Source: Planctomyces sp. (GTDB taxonomy: Bacteria; Planctomycetota; Planctomycetia; Planctomycetales; Planctomycetaceae). From it: DNA of 43,631 bases. The notes beneath the pieces were generated by a model. The model saw nothing but the letters and a program-made list of their open reading frames with translations. It ran no database searches and was not told the DNA's origin. The stretch spans positions 1-43,631 of the forward strand of contig SXKJ01000149.1 in NCBI GenBank assembly GCA_005778115.1. The letters are read 5' to 3'. The translations under genes were made by a program, and so were the position numbers. Numbering within the stretch: the first letter of the stretch is position 1; every line of letters begins with the position of its first letter. Positions 35,406 through 43,629 of this stretch are shown one piece after another.

Positions 35406-36383
35406 TTATGGATTGACCAACAACGCTGCCGCACCTTGAGCCTGCAAGTCCTCGGCAATCGCACGTCCCAGAGCGATCGCATCCGCGTCTGTAGAAATCG
35501 TCGCGAGTCGCTCACACTCGAATCGCTGCCCGCCATCCAAGCTCAACACGACGGCGGTCATTCGCAGCGACGTCCCCTCCGGCCGAGTCCACACTCCCAA
35601 CGGCGCGTGGCATCCGGCTCGCAACGTCGAAAGCACAGTGCGTTCAGCCAACACGGAAAAAAACGTTGCTTGGTCGGCCAGCCGCGCCAGCACTTTGCAT
35701 GTCTCATCGTCATCGCTGCGACACTCGATCCCCAGCGCGCCTTGTCCGACCGCCGGCAACATCAGTGGCGGTTGCAGCGGAGCGCTGATTCGTCCCGCCA
35801 ACTCCAATCGAGTCAGCCCCGCTTCCGCCAGCACGAGCGCATCGAACTGTCCTTGATCGAGCTTCCGCAACCGCGTCTCGACATTCCCGCGAGCCTCGAC
35901 GAATTGCAGATCCGGCCGCTGATGCAGCAGTTGAGCTCGCCGCCGCGGACTTCCCGAACCCACACGAGCCCCATCCGGCAGAGAGCCGAGAGCCGAGAGC
36001 CGATGGCCGATATCCTTTCCCGCCTGATTTCCCTGCGGCAAGATCAACGCATCAAACATCGCACCGCGCGGCGGCACGGCCGCGAGCGTCAACCCGGCAA
36101 CCGTCTCGGTCGGCAAGTCCTTCAAACTATGCACCGCGACATCCGCGCGGCCATCCAGCAACGATGCTTGAATCTCACGAGTGAAAACTCCAACGCCGCT
36201 GCCGCCACCTAATCGAATCAGTGGTTCGATCTTGTCCCGATCCCCAATCGTTGAGAGCGGCACGATCTCGACAGCTCGCTCCGGTGCGGTGATCTTCAGC
36301 AACTCGCGGACATGCTCGGCTTGCCACAGCGCCAGCCGACTGGCTCGCGTGGCGATCCGAATGGGAGAGGATTCATTTGACAC
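35406..36383 (-). CDS. hemC: Hydroxymethylbilane synthase (porphobilinogen deaminase)
   Basis: 325 residues. It joins four porphobilinogens into hydroxymethylbilane in heme synthesis. Signature segments: I-R-I-A-T-R-A-S-R-L-A-L-W-Q near 8, V-A-V-H-S-L-K-D-L-P-T near 82, V-G-S-G-S-P-R-R-R-A-Q near 141 and L-R-A-G-C-H-A-P-L-G near 253, whose Cys carries the dipyrromethane cofactor. Slightly longer than usual (about 310) because of an inserted segment (G-H-R-L-S-A-L-G-S-L) encoded by a 7-base tandem repeat at 35982-36002. ATG at 36383. It is the only heme-synthesis gene in the window; the heme proteins at 1553 and perhaps 36500 depend on the pathway. Confidence 0.95.
   Translation of the reverse strand: MSNESSPIRIATRASRLALWQAEHVRELLKITAPERAVEIVPLSTIGDRDKIEPLIRLGGGSGVGVFTREIQASLLDGRADVAVHSLKDLPTETVAGLTLAAVPPRGAMFDALILPQGNQAGKDIGHRLSALGSLPDGARVGSGSPRRRAQLLHQRPDLQFVEARGNVETRLRKLDQGQFDALVLAEAGLTRLELAGRISAPLQPPLMLPAVGQGALGIECRSDDDETCKVLARLADQATFFSVLAERTVLSTLRAGCHAPLGVWTRPEGTSLRMTAVVLSLDGGQRFECERLATISTDADAIALGRAIAEDLQAQGAAALLVNP
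35982..36002. repeat. Heptanucleotide tandem repeat in hemC
   Basis: Three exact 7-base units AGAGCCG on the plus strand (21 bases). They encode part of the R-L-S-A-L-G-S insertion in HemC, just before L-P-D-G-A-R-V. A change by one unit would shift the frame. Confidence 0.85.
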
Positions 36384-36399
36384 TGCGAAACCTTCGTAA

Positions 36400-36458
36400 G
36401 TAGGAGGGGCACTCTTGCCCCTCTCGCATCACCAGACGGGCAGGAGTGCCCGTCCTAC
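36400..36458. repeat. GTAG-type REP/BIME-like element
   Basis: Starts GTAG and ends CTAC. The left hairpin has an 8-bp stem GAGGGGCA (loop CTCT); the right hairpin has GACGGGCA (loop GGAG). The stem difference (AGGGG against ACGGG) is matched on the other side of each stem. It lies in the spacer before hemC. Confidence 0.9.
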
Positions 36459-36499
36459 AAAATGACTTCGGCTTGCACCGACCGCTGGATTGTGACGAC

Positions 36500-38824
36500 T
36501 CAGTGATTGAACACGAACTCGGAGCTATTGAGCAACGTCCACAACAAATCTTGCAAGCCTTCGGCGCGAGATGGTGCCTCGCGCAACAACTCTTCAATCG
36601 AAGTAAGTTCATCGGCACGCGGCCGGCGCGACAACGTGGCCAGGTACAATTCTTCCAGCACTTCTGTCTCAGGCTTGTTGGCTTTCAGCAGCGTCGCGAG
36701 CCGGCCGTTCTCGCCGATGACTTTCTGATGGAGCGTCGTGCTATTGACCAAGTGCAACGCCTGCGACAAATCGGGGTTTCCCGCACGAGCACAATCGCAG
36801 GCGTTGTTTCGCAACGGTCGGCCGAAGGTGGACAAGAACGTCGAGACAAACGATGGGTCCGCCAGAGCGATCGCCCGTGTCCCCAGCGGTTGTCCGTCGA
36901 ATGCTTCGGGACTTCCGGTGACCTGCGAGACCGCATCGAGCAACACCTCGGCAGTTAATCGTCGCGGGACGCGATGCGTGCAGAGTTGTCCGTCGGGATC
37001 ACGGCTTGGCTGAAGCTCGCTGGCGAGTTGATAAACGCGCGAGTTGCAGATGACTCGCAACAGGTGTTTCGCATCGAATTTTTGTTCGGTCAGTTCACGA
37101 GCCAACCGATCCAAAACAGCCGGCATCGCCGCCGGATTGGTCGCACGCAGGTCATCGACTGGATCAACCAAACCACGTCCAAACAGTGCGGCCCACGAGC
37201 GGTTCACCATATTGCGAGCGAAGTACGGGTTGTCCGCGCTCGTCATCCAGCGGGCCAACCAGACGCGCGGATCGGCGGACGGATCAGTGGTCGGCAGCGG
37301 TTCGTGAAACGCTTTTGGAGTGACGGCAATTGCCAGCATGCGATTGGGATTCGGTTTCGCCGCGACGCGCAGGCTGCGCGGCCCGCCGAAGCGTGCGCCA
37401 TACGCACCGGAGTCCTTCGACTCCAATCGCGTAAAAAACGCGGCCAAGCCCCAATAGTCGTCCTGAGTCCAAACCTCTTGCGGGTGATGATGGCAGCGAG
37501 TGCATTGCATCCGCACGCCGAGAAAAACTTGAGCGGTCGTCTCGGCGAGATCTTCAACCTTTTCGTCGATGAAGAAGTAACCAACCGCTCCATTCGCATA
37601 GAGGTTCCCCTGCGCGGTCAGAAGCTCGCGAGTCATCACATCTAGCGGCTTGTTATCGCGGAGCGATTGCTTTAGCCAACCGGTGAAGCTCGCGAGTCCC
37701 TTGTCGCCGAGGAAGCGGCGATGTGACCGCAACAGATCGCCCCAACGCATTGCCCAATAATCGACATACTCCGGCCGCGCGAGCAACCGGTCGATCCACT
37801 CTACTCGCTTGTCGGCGGCGGTGTCGGCCAGGAAAGATCGTAATTCCTCCGGAGTCGGCAGTGTGCCAATCAAGTCGAGACCGACACGTCGCAAGAACTC
37901 TTCGTCGCTCGCCATCGGAGCGGGCCGCACACGCATCCGCTGCCATTCGGCAAGGACCAGTTCGTCGATGAAGTTCGCGGGTTGGAATTCCATCGCGACC
38001 GGCTCGGCCGAGAACGGCACGGCGACGCTGATCGTCGCGCTCTGTCCCAGGTACCGCACCATCACCGCCGTCTTGCCGGCTCGCTGAGCCATCACGCGAC
38101 CGGTTCGGCTAACCTCGGCAATGTGACTTTCGCGCACATCGAAGAGCGTCCACGCGGTCACGTCGCGTGTCTCTCCGTCGGCGAAGGTGGCCTGCACCGC
38201 CAGCGACTGCGCCTGGTTCGGCATGAGCGTGACGTCGCTCGGCTGAGCGGTCAGCTTGATACCGATCAACTCGCCCTCGCGCGGTCCCGGCATCCCGGCA
38301 AGTTGCCAGTCACGAAGGATCGCGAACACTTCCGACTCGCGAGAGATTCTCCGACCGCCGCCATGAGGAATCTCGCCAACTGGTTTCTTCAGCAACAAAC
38401 TCGACTCCGGAGCGGCCGGCACAACGCGCCGGCTACGGCTGGCTTTCGTCAGCACTTCATGGTCGAAGTCCGGATCAAACCCAAGCAGCGAGAGTCGAAA
38501 CCCGCCACGCCCTTGAAACGAACCGTGACACGCACCCGCGTTGCAGCCAGCTTTCGTCAAAGCGGGCGAAACATCGCGCACGAAGCTGATCGACCGAGCT
38601 TGCGCAGGGGTACTGGCGAGTCGTGCCGAGACCGGATCAGGTGGCTCGGCCCCAATTGCAAACGAAGCGGTAATCGATACCAGAAGAAAGAAAACAGCCG
38701 ACGTAGTCACGTTCGCCAGAACGTGGGTCTTCGCAACCGTCCCCCACACTCTGGCGAGTGTGGCTACGGCGCGTGCGGTGGCGGAGAGCGCAGCGACGCT
38801 CTTGAAACCGATTTCACTTCGCAT
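36500..38824 (-). CDS. PSCyt2/PSD1 (DUF1549-DUF1553) protein with CX4CH motif and Ig-like domain
   Basis: 774 residues. A signal peptide-like helix sits unusually late (A-V-F-F-L-L-V-S-I-T-A-S-F-A-I-G-A, residues about 43-60). Next come A-G-C-N-A-G-A-C-H-G near 93, a CX4CH variant of a heme c motif, a BIG2-like Ig domain (L-T-A-Q-P-S-D-V-T-L-M near 190), DUF1549 (C-T-R-C-H-H-H-P-Q near 440) and DUF1553 (N-P-Y-F-A-R-N-M-V-N-R near 535). ATG at 38824 has AAGGAG 7 bases upstream and overlaps the end of the preceding gene by 11 bp. The palindrome 38703-38767 lies between this start and the signal helix. There is no adjacent DUF1501 gene, unlike the pair at 1553-6431. Confidence 0.9.
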   Translation of the reverse strand: MRSEIGFKSVAALSATARAVATLARVWGTVAKTHVLANVTTSAVFFLLVSITASFAIGAEPPDPVSARLASTPAQARSISFVRDVSPALTKAGCNAGACHGSFQGRGGFRLSLLGFDPDFDHEVLTKASRSRRVVPAAPESSLLLKKPVGEIPHGGGRRISRESEVFAILRDWQLAGMPGPREGELIGIKLTAQPSDVTLMPNQAQSLAVQATFADGETRDVTAWTLFDVRESHIAEVSRTGRVMAQRAGKTAVMVRYLGQSATISVAVPFSAEPVAMEFQPANFIDELVLAEWQRMRVRPAPMASDEEFLRRVGLDLIGTLPTPEELRSFLADTAADKRVEWIDRLLARPEYVDYWAMRWGDLLRSHRRFLGDKGLASFTGWLKQSLRDNKPLDVMTRELLTAQGNLYANGAVGYFFIDEKVEDLAETTAQVFLGVRMQCTRCHHHPQEVWTQDDYWGLAAFFTRLESKDSGAYGARFGGPRSLRVAAKPNPNRMLAIAVTPKAFHEPLPTTDPSADPRVWLARWMTSADNPYFARNMVNRSWAALFGRGLVDPVDDLRATNPAAMPAVLDRLARELTEQKFDAKHLLRVICNSRVYQLASELQPSRDPDGQLCTHRVPRRLTAEVLLDAVSQVTGSPEAFDGQPLGTRAIALADPSFVSTFLSTFGRPLRNNACDCARAGNPDLSQALHLVNSTTLHQKVIGENGRLATLLKANKPETEVLEELYLATLSRRPRADELTSIEELLREAPSRAEGLQDLLWTLLNSSEFVFNH
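38703..38767. repeat. GTAG-type REP/BIME-like element inside the N-terminus of the second PSD1 gene
   Basis: Starts GTAG and ends CTAC. Left hairpin: stem CACGTTC/GAACGTG, loop GCCA. Right hairpin: stem CACACTC/GAGTGTG, loop TGGC. The arms differ at five positions, yet both are perfect 7-bp hairpins. In the gene it encodes V-A-T-L-A-R-V-W-G-T-V-A-K-T-H-V-L-A-N-V between the start codon and the signal helix. Confidence 0.93.
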
Positions 38825-40757
38825 CCGCTGACTCCTTGGCTCGCGAGACTTGCCGCAACTCGCCAGTCTTGGCTCGGAAGACGTACACGCTCCGATTCGG
38901 AAACTCTGCGGCGATTTTTTCCAAGGGCCAAGGATAGCGACCTCGCATCACGTCTGCCGAGAGGCTGGGTTCGTTCACGACATAGTCGATGTGCCGATCC
39001 GCCGGGTCCGCCTCGATCAACACGAGCGCCGGACGTTGGCGAACTTCGCGACGCAAAAGTTCGTCGAACGCTTGATACTTCAGCCGCGAAAACGCGATCT
39101 GCTCGACACCGTACTGCAGCTTCGACGGATACCAGAGTGGCGCAACGTCGATCAAATTGACCATGACGGCCGAGCCGATCAAGCAGCCCCACCAAATCGG
39201 CATCCGCGGACGCTCCGCGGCCAGCCAAGTACGGGAGAGCGTGTCCGTCACAGACGCGAGCAAAAGGCACCACAATGGACCAGTCTCGAAGACGTAGTGC
39301 CAATGAAAGATTCCGTCGAACCAATAGGGCACATGCACCGCGAACAGCGACACGATGGACGCGAAGATCAACCACCACCGTTGGTCGCTTACGTGGGGGG
39401 CGTCTTCAACGTGCCCGTCACCCGACGCTCTAAACATAAACAGGCCGGGCACGTTGGAAACGTGCCCCACGACAAAGACGATCAATGCCGCTAACAACGG
39501 CACAAGGCCGACCGTCCATTGCCACGATGCGAGCAATCGGTTCTGCGCGTTCTCGACCGCCAGCGCGGGAGTCAGATTGATCGCCCAGCGGTCGTAGTGA
39601 TCGAGGACTCGCGGGCCGAGATGCTGCTCACCGCGCACGACGTTGTTGAACCCGTAGACGTGCCGAGGCGTGTAGGTGTCATTGAAGACCTGATACGGCG
39701 AGGTCGTCACGCTGCCCGTGATCGCGTGGTTGTGAATTCCGAGCACCACAAACCCAACGATCAACGGCAAGGCCATCGCAAGCAATGGCCGCAACACGAA
39801 CCCGACGCGCAAGCGAGGAACGACTAGTTCCCGCCCCTCGCTGGCGCGTCGGGTTAGTATCGCGACAAACACGACTCCAAACGGCAGCGCGAATCCCGCC
39901 GCTGTCATCGGACGACAGAGCATCGCCCAACTCAGGCCGATGCCGGCCAACGCCGAATCGCGAACCAAGCCGCGCCGCAACCATCTCAGAAACGACCACG
40001 CGAAGAGGAACAACCCCAGCAACGTCGGATGATGCGCCAGCACCAGATTGCCAAACAGGGCCATTCCCGGCGACAGCGCTGTCAGCATTCCCGCGACGAA
40101 TCCGGTGCCGTTGCTCGACAGCTCGCGACCGATACCAAAGACCAACACAGCCGCCGCCGCACCGGCCAGCCAATGTCCCAGGATCGGCCATCCCAGCCAC
40201 AACCACGGTGCGACGAACAATCCCGTCGCGGGGAAGTAACGACTCGCGAATCGACCTTCGTTGACGACGTGCATCTGATCGAACAACCGCGCCGCGGTCG
40301 GATGACTCGGATACGAAAGTCGCCCCGCAAGATACGTCTGCGCTTGGAACAAGTAGCTGTACTCGTCGTGATAGGCCGGCGGCAGGTCTCCGAAGTGGTA
40401 TTGCTCGCGATCACCGACTGGCATGACCGCCACGCGATAACACATCGCTAGCGATGTCCCGGCGATGAGAATTGTCGCTCGAATTGACCACCGTGACTCC
40501 ACGCCTGCGTTCCACCAAGTTTGCAGTCGCCGCCAGCGATCCCCTTCCAGCGTCCAAAACGGTCGTCGCACGAACCAGAAGTAGGGCAGCAACACGATCA
40601 ACAGCATCGGCAGAGTCGTATCGACGTTGATACCGAACGAGTCCGGTGTGCGGAGAACTTCTCGCCAGTGAACGAACTCGGCCGGCAGCACGATCGCTAA
40701 CGCGACCAGTAACGCCGCCGCTTGAGCGATCACGATGCGGCGAGGAAGCTGCGACAC
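38814..40757 (-). CDS. ArnT/PMT-like membrane glycosyltransferase (GT39/GT83 type)
   Basis: 647 residues with about ten to twelve membrane helices over residues 8-520, then a soluble C-terminal part (about 540-647). The extracytoplasmic segment [11 protein letters not shown] near 128 carries the acidic pair typical of GT-C transferases using polyprenyl-phosphate sugars, followed by F-P-A-T-G-L-F near 175. Such enzymes add sugars to lipids or proteins on the outer face of the membrane. The start is a GTG at 40757; no ATG is near. Two palindromes (39392-39471, 39799-39855) lie in frame inside the gene. It is divergent from gmd and overlaps the downstream PSD1 gene. Donor and acceptor are unknown. 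Confidence 0.8.
   Translation of the reverse strand: MSQLPRRIVIAQAAALLVALAIVLPAEFVHWREVLRTPDSFGINVDTTLPMLLIVLLPYFWFVRRPFWTLEGDRWRRLQTWWNAGVESRWSIRATILIAGTSLAMCYRVAVMPVGDREQYHFGDLPPAYHDEYSYLFQAQTYLAGRLSYPSHPTAARLFDQMHVVNEGRFASRYFPATGLFVAPWLWLGWPILGHWLAGAAAAVLVFGIGRELSSNGTGFVAGMLTALSPGMALFGNLVLAHHPTLLGLFLFAWSFLRWLRRGLVRDSALAGIGLSWAMLCRPMTAAGFALPFGVVFVAILTRRASEGRELVVPRLRVGFVLRPLLAMALPLIVGFVVLGIHNHAITGSVTTSPYQVFNDTYTPRHVYGFNNVVRGEQHLGPRVLDHYDRWAINLTPALAVENAQNRLLASWQWTVGLVPLLAALIVFVVGHVSNVPGLFMFRASGDGHVEDAPHVSDQRWWLIFASIVSLFAVHVPYWFDGIFHWHYVFETGPLWCLLLASVTDTLSRTWLAAERPRMPIWWGCLIGSAVMVNLIDVAPLWYPSKLQYGVEQIAFSRLKYQAFDELLRREVRQRPALVLIEADPADRHIDYVVNEPSLSADVMRGRYPWPLEKIAAEFPNRSVYVFRAKTGELRQVSRAKESADAK
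39392..39471. repeat. Palindromic element inside the glycosyltransferase gene (CGTGGGG type)
   Basis: Left arm 39392-39417 (starts CGTGGGGGGCG) and right arm 39446-39471 (ends CGTGCCCCACG), imperfect inverted repeat. The right arm is a hairpin (GCACGTT, loop GGA, AACGTGC). It encodes H-V-S-N-V-P-G-L-F and H-V-E-D-A-P-H-V-S in a loop between helices. Confidence 0.82.
39799..39855. repeat. Palindromic element inside the glycosyltransferase gene (ACCCGACGCGC type)
   Basis: 20-base arms: AACCCGACGCGCAAGCGAGG (39799-39818) and its near reverse complement (39836-39855), with a 17-base loop. It encodes [15 protein letters not shown] in a cytoplasmic or periplasmic loop. Confidence 0.85.
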
Positions 40758-40816
40758 GGCAAACTCTTGGGGGGCTGATTGCGAGAGACAACACCGGGAA
40801 TCATACTCGCCGCATC

Positions 40817-41800
40817 ATGACCGAAACCACGCAACGCGTCGCATTCATCACCGGCATCTCCGGACAAGACGGTTACTACTTATCGAAGCTGCTTATGGAG
40901 AAAGGCTATGCCGTTCACGGGTTGATTCCGTGCAATGCTCCCGGAATCGGTGAGCCTCCGGACGTCAATCTGCATTACGGCGATTTGGCCGAGGGGGGCA
41001 ATTTTGGCGCGTTGCTCGACAAGATCCGGCCGGATGAGGTCTACAACCTGGCAGCTCAAAGCCACGTGCGGTTGTCCTTTGATCTGCCGGTCTATACGGC
41101 GAACGTCACGGGAGTCGGCGTGCTACGCTGGCTGGAGGAGATTCGCCTGCATCAGTTTCGCACCGGCCGGAGCGTGCGGTTCTATCAAGCTTCGACCAGC
41201 GAGATGTTCGGCAAAGTCAAAGCCGCGTTGCAGAACGAAGAGACTCCGTTTCATCCGCGCAGCCCCTATGGCTGTGCAAAGGTCTTCGGCTACTGGCAGA
41301 CGATCAACTATCGCGAGTCTTACGGTCTCTTCGCCTGTAACGGGATTCTGGTTAATCACGAATCACCGCGCCGGGGCGAAGGGTTTGTGACTCGCAAAAT
41401 CACGTTGGCCGCCGCCCGCATCAAGCTCGGTCTGCAAGACAAACTGTCGCTGGGCAATCTCGACTCGCAGCGGGATTGGGGGTTCGCGGGAGACTATGTC
41501 GAGGCCATGTGGCGGATGCTCCAACAGGATCAACCCGACGACTACGTGGTCGCCACCGGTGAGACGCATACGATTCGCGAATTCCTCGAAGAAGCGTTCC
41601 GTCACATGGGACTTGATTGGCAAAAGCACGTGGTGCAAGACCCGCGTTTTCTGCGACCAGCGGAGGTCGATCTGCTGTGCGGCGATGCCAGCAAAGCTCG
41701 GCGAGTCCTGGGCTGGAAGCCCAAAGTCTCGTTCCGAGAGTTGGCACAAATGATGGTTGAGTCCGACCTAGAACTGGTTCGGCGGGAAGTGAGCCGATAG
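40817..41800 (+). CDS. gmd: GDP-mannose 4,6-dehydratase
   Basis: 327 residues, the normal length. It converts GDP-mannose to GDP-4-keto-6-deoxymannose, the entry to GDP-fucose and related deoxy sugars. Extended SDR signatures: [13 protein letters not shown] (8-20) for NADP binding, Y-N-L-A-A-Q-S-H-V near 77, S-T-S-E-M-F-G near 124 and S-P-Y-G-C-A-K (Y-x3-K, about 149-155) as the catalytic pair, then N-H-E-S-P-R-R-G near 176. ATG at 40817 lacks a strong ribosome binding site. It is divergent from the membrane glycosyltransferase with only 59 bp between; its product could feed the polysaccharide operon at 18712-25261. Confidence 0.95.
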   Translation: MTETTQRVAFITGISGQDGYYLSKLLMEKGYAVHGLIPCNAPGIGEPPDVNLHYGDLAEGGNFGALLDKIRPDEVYNLAAQSHVRLSFDLPVYTANVTGVGVLRWLEEIRLHQFRTGRSVRFYQASTSEMFGKVKAALQNEETPFHPRSPYGCAKVFGYWQTINYRESYGLFACNGILVNHESPRRGEGFVTRKITLAAARIKLGLQDKLSLGNLDSQRDWGFAGDYVEAMWRMLQQDQPDDYVVATGETHTIREFLEEAFRHMGLDWQKHVVQDPRFLRPAEVDLLCGDASKARRVLGWKPKVSFRELAQMMVESDLELVRREVSR

Positions 41801-41820
41801 GTTTCCGCACCGCTGTCAGA

Positions 41821-41886
41821 GTCGCCGCGTTTCGCCAGAACGCGGGCCTTCACGGAATGACCCGCGTTCTGGCGAAACGCGGCTAC
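41821..41886. repeat. GTAG-type REP/BIME-like element (one terminus mutated)
   Basis: The left terminus reads GTCG instead of GTAG; the right ends CTAC. Arms of 26 bases (41821-41846, 41861-41886), each a hairpin with stem CCGCGTT/AACGCGG around a CGCCAG/CTGGCG loop. The loop core GCCA/TGGC is shared with the element at 38703-38767, so the two are sister copies. Confidence 0.9.
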
Positions 41887-41908
41887 TGTTTCGAAACCAC
41901 TGCGTCGA

Positions 41909-42943
41909 ATGCCCATGACCGCTGAATCTCACGACAACGCCGAACTGCCCACCTCTCCTGAATCCTTGCCTCCCGTTGAACCCCCTTCGGCAAAATTCAT
42001 CGTGCAACTGTTTGTCGTCCCCGGCTTGATCGTCGCAACGATCGTGGGGGTCTGGCTGCTGTTCGGCAAACTCGCGTCGGCCGAGCAAGACTGGCAGGCA
42101 TTGCTGGCCGACATGAAAAGCAGCAACGAGCATCGTCGTGGCCGCGGCGCAATGGGACTGGCGCAAGCTCTGGCGATCGATCAAAACCGAAAGTTGGAAG
42201 GACCGCGACTCACCACGAACCCGCAGGTCGCGCAGGAGTTGAGCGCGTTTCTCGCCGACACATTGAAGAGCAGTTCGCAAGAACCGGTGGTGATCGACCA
42301 GCAAGCCTTCTTGACTCGGACGTTGGGACTGCTCGACGTTCCGGAGGCGGTGTTGCCAGTGCTGCGTGAGGGTATGAAAGAGACTCACGACCGCGAAGTC
42401 CGCAAGAACGCGGTCGCGGCGGTGGCGACGATCGCATTCCGAGCCCGCGAACGCGGCGAGCCGTTGACTGATGCTAGCATTCTCGAAGAGTTGGCCGCTG
42501 TCTCCCGCGATCAAGATTCGCTGCTGAGATCTTTGGCGGCCTTGTCGCTCGGATTCTTTCCGCTCGAACTCTCGGACCAGTCCCTGAGCGTCCTGCTGGA
42601 GGACGCGGATCTCAACACCCGTGCGAATGCGGCCGTGGCGTTCACTCGGCACAAATCGTTGAAGGCCGTTCCGGTCCTGAAAGATGTCTTGAAAGCTGCC
42701 TCTAGCCTGAAACAAGCGGTGCCCAGCGGCGATGCCGGTCCTATCGCGGCAACAAACGCGATGAAAGCGATCGGTGAACTCGCCCCTTTGCTGGACGAGT
42801 CCACTCGATCCGAAATCACGAGAGACGTCACCACGATTTCAACCGACTATCCCGAACCGCGTGTGCGACTCGATGCGGCCCAGACACTGATGAAATTCCG
42901 CGCGAAACCGGAAGAATCGTCTCTCCATTCTCCTCTGGAGTAA
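41909..42943 (+). CDS. Membrane-anchored HEAT-repeat protein
   Basis: 344 residues. A short Pro-rich cytoplasmic N-terminus is followed by one membrane helix (F-I-V-Q-L-F-V-V-P-G-L-I-V-A-T-I-V-G-V-W, about 30-52) and a helical domain of HEAT/Armadillo-like repeats (R-G-R-G-A-M-G-L-A-Q-A-L near 77; V-R-K-N-A-V-A-A-V-A-T-I near 160; N-T-R-A-N-A-A-V-A-F near 235; A-T-N-A-M-K-A-I-G near 285; V-R-L-D-A-A-Q-T-L near 320). No catalytic motif, so a protein-binding scaffold is likely. ATG at 41909; the ATG at 41915 is equally possible, and neither has a clear ribosome binding site. Its neighbours give no clear hint. Confidence 0.82.
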   Translation: MPMTAESHDNAELPTSPESLPPVEPPSAKFIVQLFVVPGLIVATIVGVWLLFGKLASAEQDWQALLADMKSSNEHRRGRGAMGLAQALAIDQNRKLEGPRLTTNPQVAQELSAFLADTLKSSSQEPVVIDQQAFLTRTLGLLDVPEAVLPVLREGMKETHDREVRKNAVAAVATIAFRARERGEPLTDASILEELAAVSRDQDSLLRSLAALSLGFFPLELSDQSLSVLLEDADLNTRANAAVAFTRHKSLKAVPVLKDVLKAASSLKQAVPSGDAGPIAATNAMKAIGELAPLLDESTRSEITRDVTTISTDYPEPRVRLDAAQTLMKFRAKPEESSLHSPLE

Positions 42944-42972
42944 GACGAAGAGACTCGCATCCCGCGCGATCC

Positions 42973-43485
42973 TTACTTGCGAATGGGAATCGCCTCGACC
43001 GTCATCGTGCCGGCATTCAGAGTGAGCGGCTTGTCGGTCGAGTCATCATCCCAGACCTTCCAATACAAATCATGCGAGCCGCATTCGAGTCGGACCACAT
43101 ACGACGCGACAACCGGTGTCCATCGGTCGGCCTTCACGCTCAACCGCCGAGCGGAACCTTGCCAGCGGCGTTCCGGAGCCTCTTCGTTCAAGAATCCAAT
43201 CGACACGTTTCGGATGTTCGCCGACGCCGTGATGCTAGAGTCTGCGCGAATCAAGACGTCGCACTCTTCGGTAAGGTCCACATGAACTTTCAACACATTT
43301 CCACGATCGGTGACTTGGATGGGGGCTATGAATTTCTCGAATGCCAGCAATATCGAACCGGCGACAGGCAAAGGCTTGCTCGGATCAACCGGCGGCTTGG
43401 ACTGACCACCCATGAATTTCAAATCGAGGATTCCACCGCTCAAGCTGCGATTGGTCAGACCGCTTTGTTTCGAGACATTTTGCAA
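42973..43485 (-). CDS. Hypothetical beta-rich protein
   Basis: 170 residues from a TTG at 43485; a TGA lies 18 bases upstream in frame, so the start is confined to this TTG or the CTG just before it. The N-terminus is Ser/Pro/Gly-rich; the rest alternates in a beta-strand pattern (L-K-V-H-V-D-L near 65, W-T-P-V-V-A-S-Y-V-V-R-L-E-C near 122, L-Y-W-K-V-W-D-D near 140). No signal peptide in the predicted chain and no family recognised. The gene lies just downstream of the transposase end and could be a truncated remnant of a longer exported protein. Confidence 0.6.
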   Translation of the reverse strand: MQNVSKQSGLTNRSLSGGILDLKFMGGQSKPPVDPSKPLPVAGSILLAFEKFIAPIQVTDRGNVLKVHVDLTEECDVLIRADSSITASANIRNVSIGFLNEEAPERRWQGSARRLSVKADRWTPVVASYVVRLECGSHDLYWKVWDDDSTDKPLTLNAGTMTVEAIPIRK

Positions 43486-43500
43486 CAGGGCCGTAATCCT

Positions 43501-43629
43501 TCACGGCCCGGAGAGAAGTGAGGGAGCTGATTGGTTGGCGAAGAGTGCTTGGACGGCGGTGGTGAGGAACTGGAAGACGTTGCGGGATTGTTGGCGACAG
43601 GTTTCGATCACCGTCAGCAATGTTTCCAC
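43501..43629 (-). CDS. IS66-type transposase, C-terminal fragment
   Basis: Reading from the right edge on the minus strand, 42 residues end at a TGA (43501-43503): V-E-T-L-L-T-V-I-E-T-C-R-Q-Q-S-R-N-V-F-Q and then F-L-T-T-A-V-Q-A-L-F. This V-x-T-L-L-x-V-x-x-T-C-R-x-Q-x-R-N-V-x-x-x-L pattern is the usual C-terminus of IS66-family (DDE_Tnp_IS66) transposases. The gene continues beyond the window, so completeness, inverted repeats and target duplication cannot be judged. Confidence 0.7.
   Translation of the reverse strand: METLLTVIETCRQQSRNVFQFLTTAVQALFANQSAPSLLSGP

Noticed and set aside
6447-41886. Palindromic elements as CRISPR repeats
   Set aside because: They are isolated inverted repeats several kb apart, not direct repeats with regular spacers, and no cas gene is present.
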